Of a DNA stretch of 6,367 nucleotides, positions 6,331 to 6,367 are shown piece by piece. The position numbers and the translations under genes are program-made. Position 1 is the stretch's first letter; each line of letters opens with the position of its first letter. The DNA is from an uncultured Clostridia bacterium (GTDB taxonomy: Bacteria > Bacillota > Clostridia > Oscillospirales > Acutalibacteraceae): positions 1 through 6,367 of the forward strand of contig CAMWIZ010000051.1 in assembly GCA_947174455.1 (NCBI GenBank), in the 5' to 3' direction. The notes beneath the pieces were generated by a model. The model worked only from the letters and a program-made list of their open reading frames with translations, did not search any database and was not told the DNA's origin.

Positions 6331-6367
6331 GGATCTTATACACATCTCCGAGCCCACGAGACGCTCA
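6329..6367. other. Illumina Nextera (Tn5 transposase) adapter contamination at the contig end
   Basis: Positions 6334-6347 read TCTTATACACATCT, the end of the 19-base Tn5 mosaic end. The full mosaic end would occupy 6329-6347 with two mismatches at 6332-6333 (GA instead of TC). It is followed by CCGAGCCCACGAGAC (6348-6362), the Nextera read-2 adapter, and then GCTCA (6363-6367), where the i7 index begins; as I recall it, index N714 begins with these bases. Genomic sequence therefore stops somewhere between 6328 and 6333. This is a library artefact, not a mobile element. Confidence 0.96.

Noticed and set aside
6329..6362. Tn5 mosaic end as evidence of a real transposon
   Set aside because: The mosaic end is joined directly to the synthetic Nextera read-2 sequence and lies at the very end of the contig, so it is a library adapter.
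2..6367. CRISPR array, insertion sequence or prophage attachment site
   Set aside because: I found no regularly spaced repeats, transposase or integrase frame, or flanking duplications on either strand.

Overview
The window looks like a piece of a low-GC Gram-positive genome, most likely a Clostridia member of the Ruminococcus/Oscillospiraceae kind. That placement is an inference from AT-rich sequence with strong Shine-Dalgarno sites, a DUF4430 surface protein with an Asp/Ser/Thr-rich stalk, and an ABC exporter pair of the type common in Firmicutes. It is the end of an Illumina contig: the last ~35-40 bases are Nextera (Tn5) adapter, not genome.

Layout. Positions 2-685 (+) hold the 3' part of a single-pass membrane protein with a long acidic Ser/Asp/Glu-rich tail, closed by a strong hairpin terminator. 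A good extended -10 promoter (740-767) then drives a monocistronic gene (807-1811, +) for a secreted, C-terminally membrane-anchored DUF4430 protein. A shared hairpin (1823-1865) separates it from a convergent two-gene operon on the minus strand. In that operon 3639-5369 and 1900-3642, overlapping by ATGA, encode the two halves of a heterodimeric ABC exporter. The motif changes in the two halves are complementary and predict one degenerate and one consensus ATP site.

The 334-base stretch 5370-5703 has no protein gene but is not empty. It holds the start region of the exporter operon with a cluster of repeated ACTGT and CGGTAC motifs (5390-5431), a bidirectional terminator (5516-5553), and a chain of helices (5585-5705). 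The wobble pairs of that chain favour a plus-strand structured RNA ending in a terminator-like hairpin. Beyond it lies the 3' end of an O-antigen ligase/polymerase-family gene (5704-6330, -), cut off by the contig end. Its apparent N-terminal residues MGSEMCIR are translated adapter.

The genes do not form one obvious pathway: two cell-surface proteins, a multidrug- or lipid-type exporter and a glycan polymerase/ligase, each with its own transcription signals. Nothing here amounts to a clear new system. The item most worth a second look is the unassigned structured element at 5585-5705.
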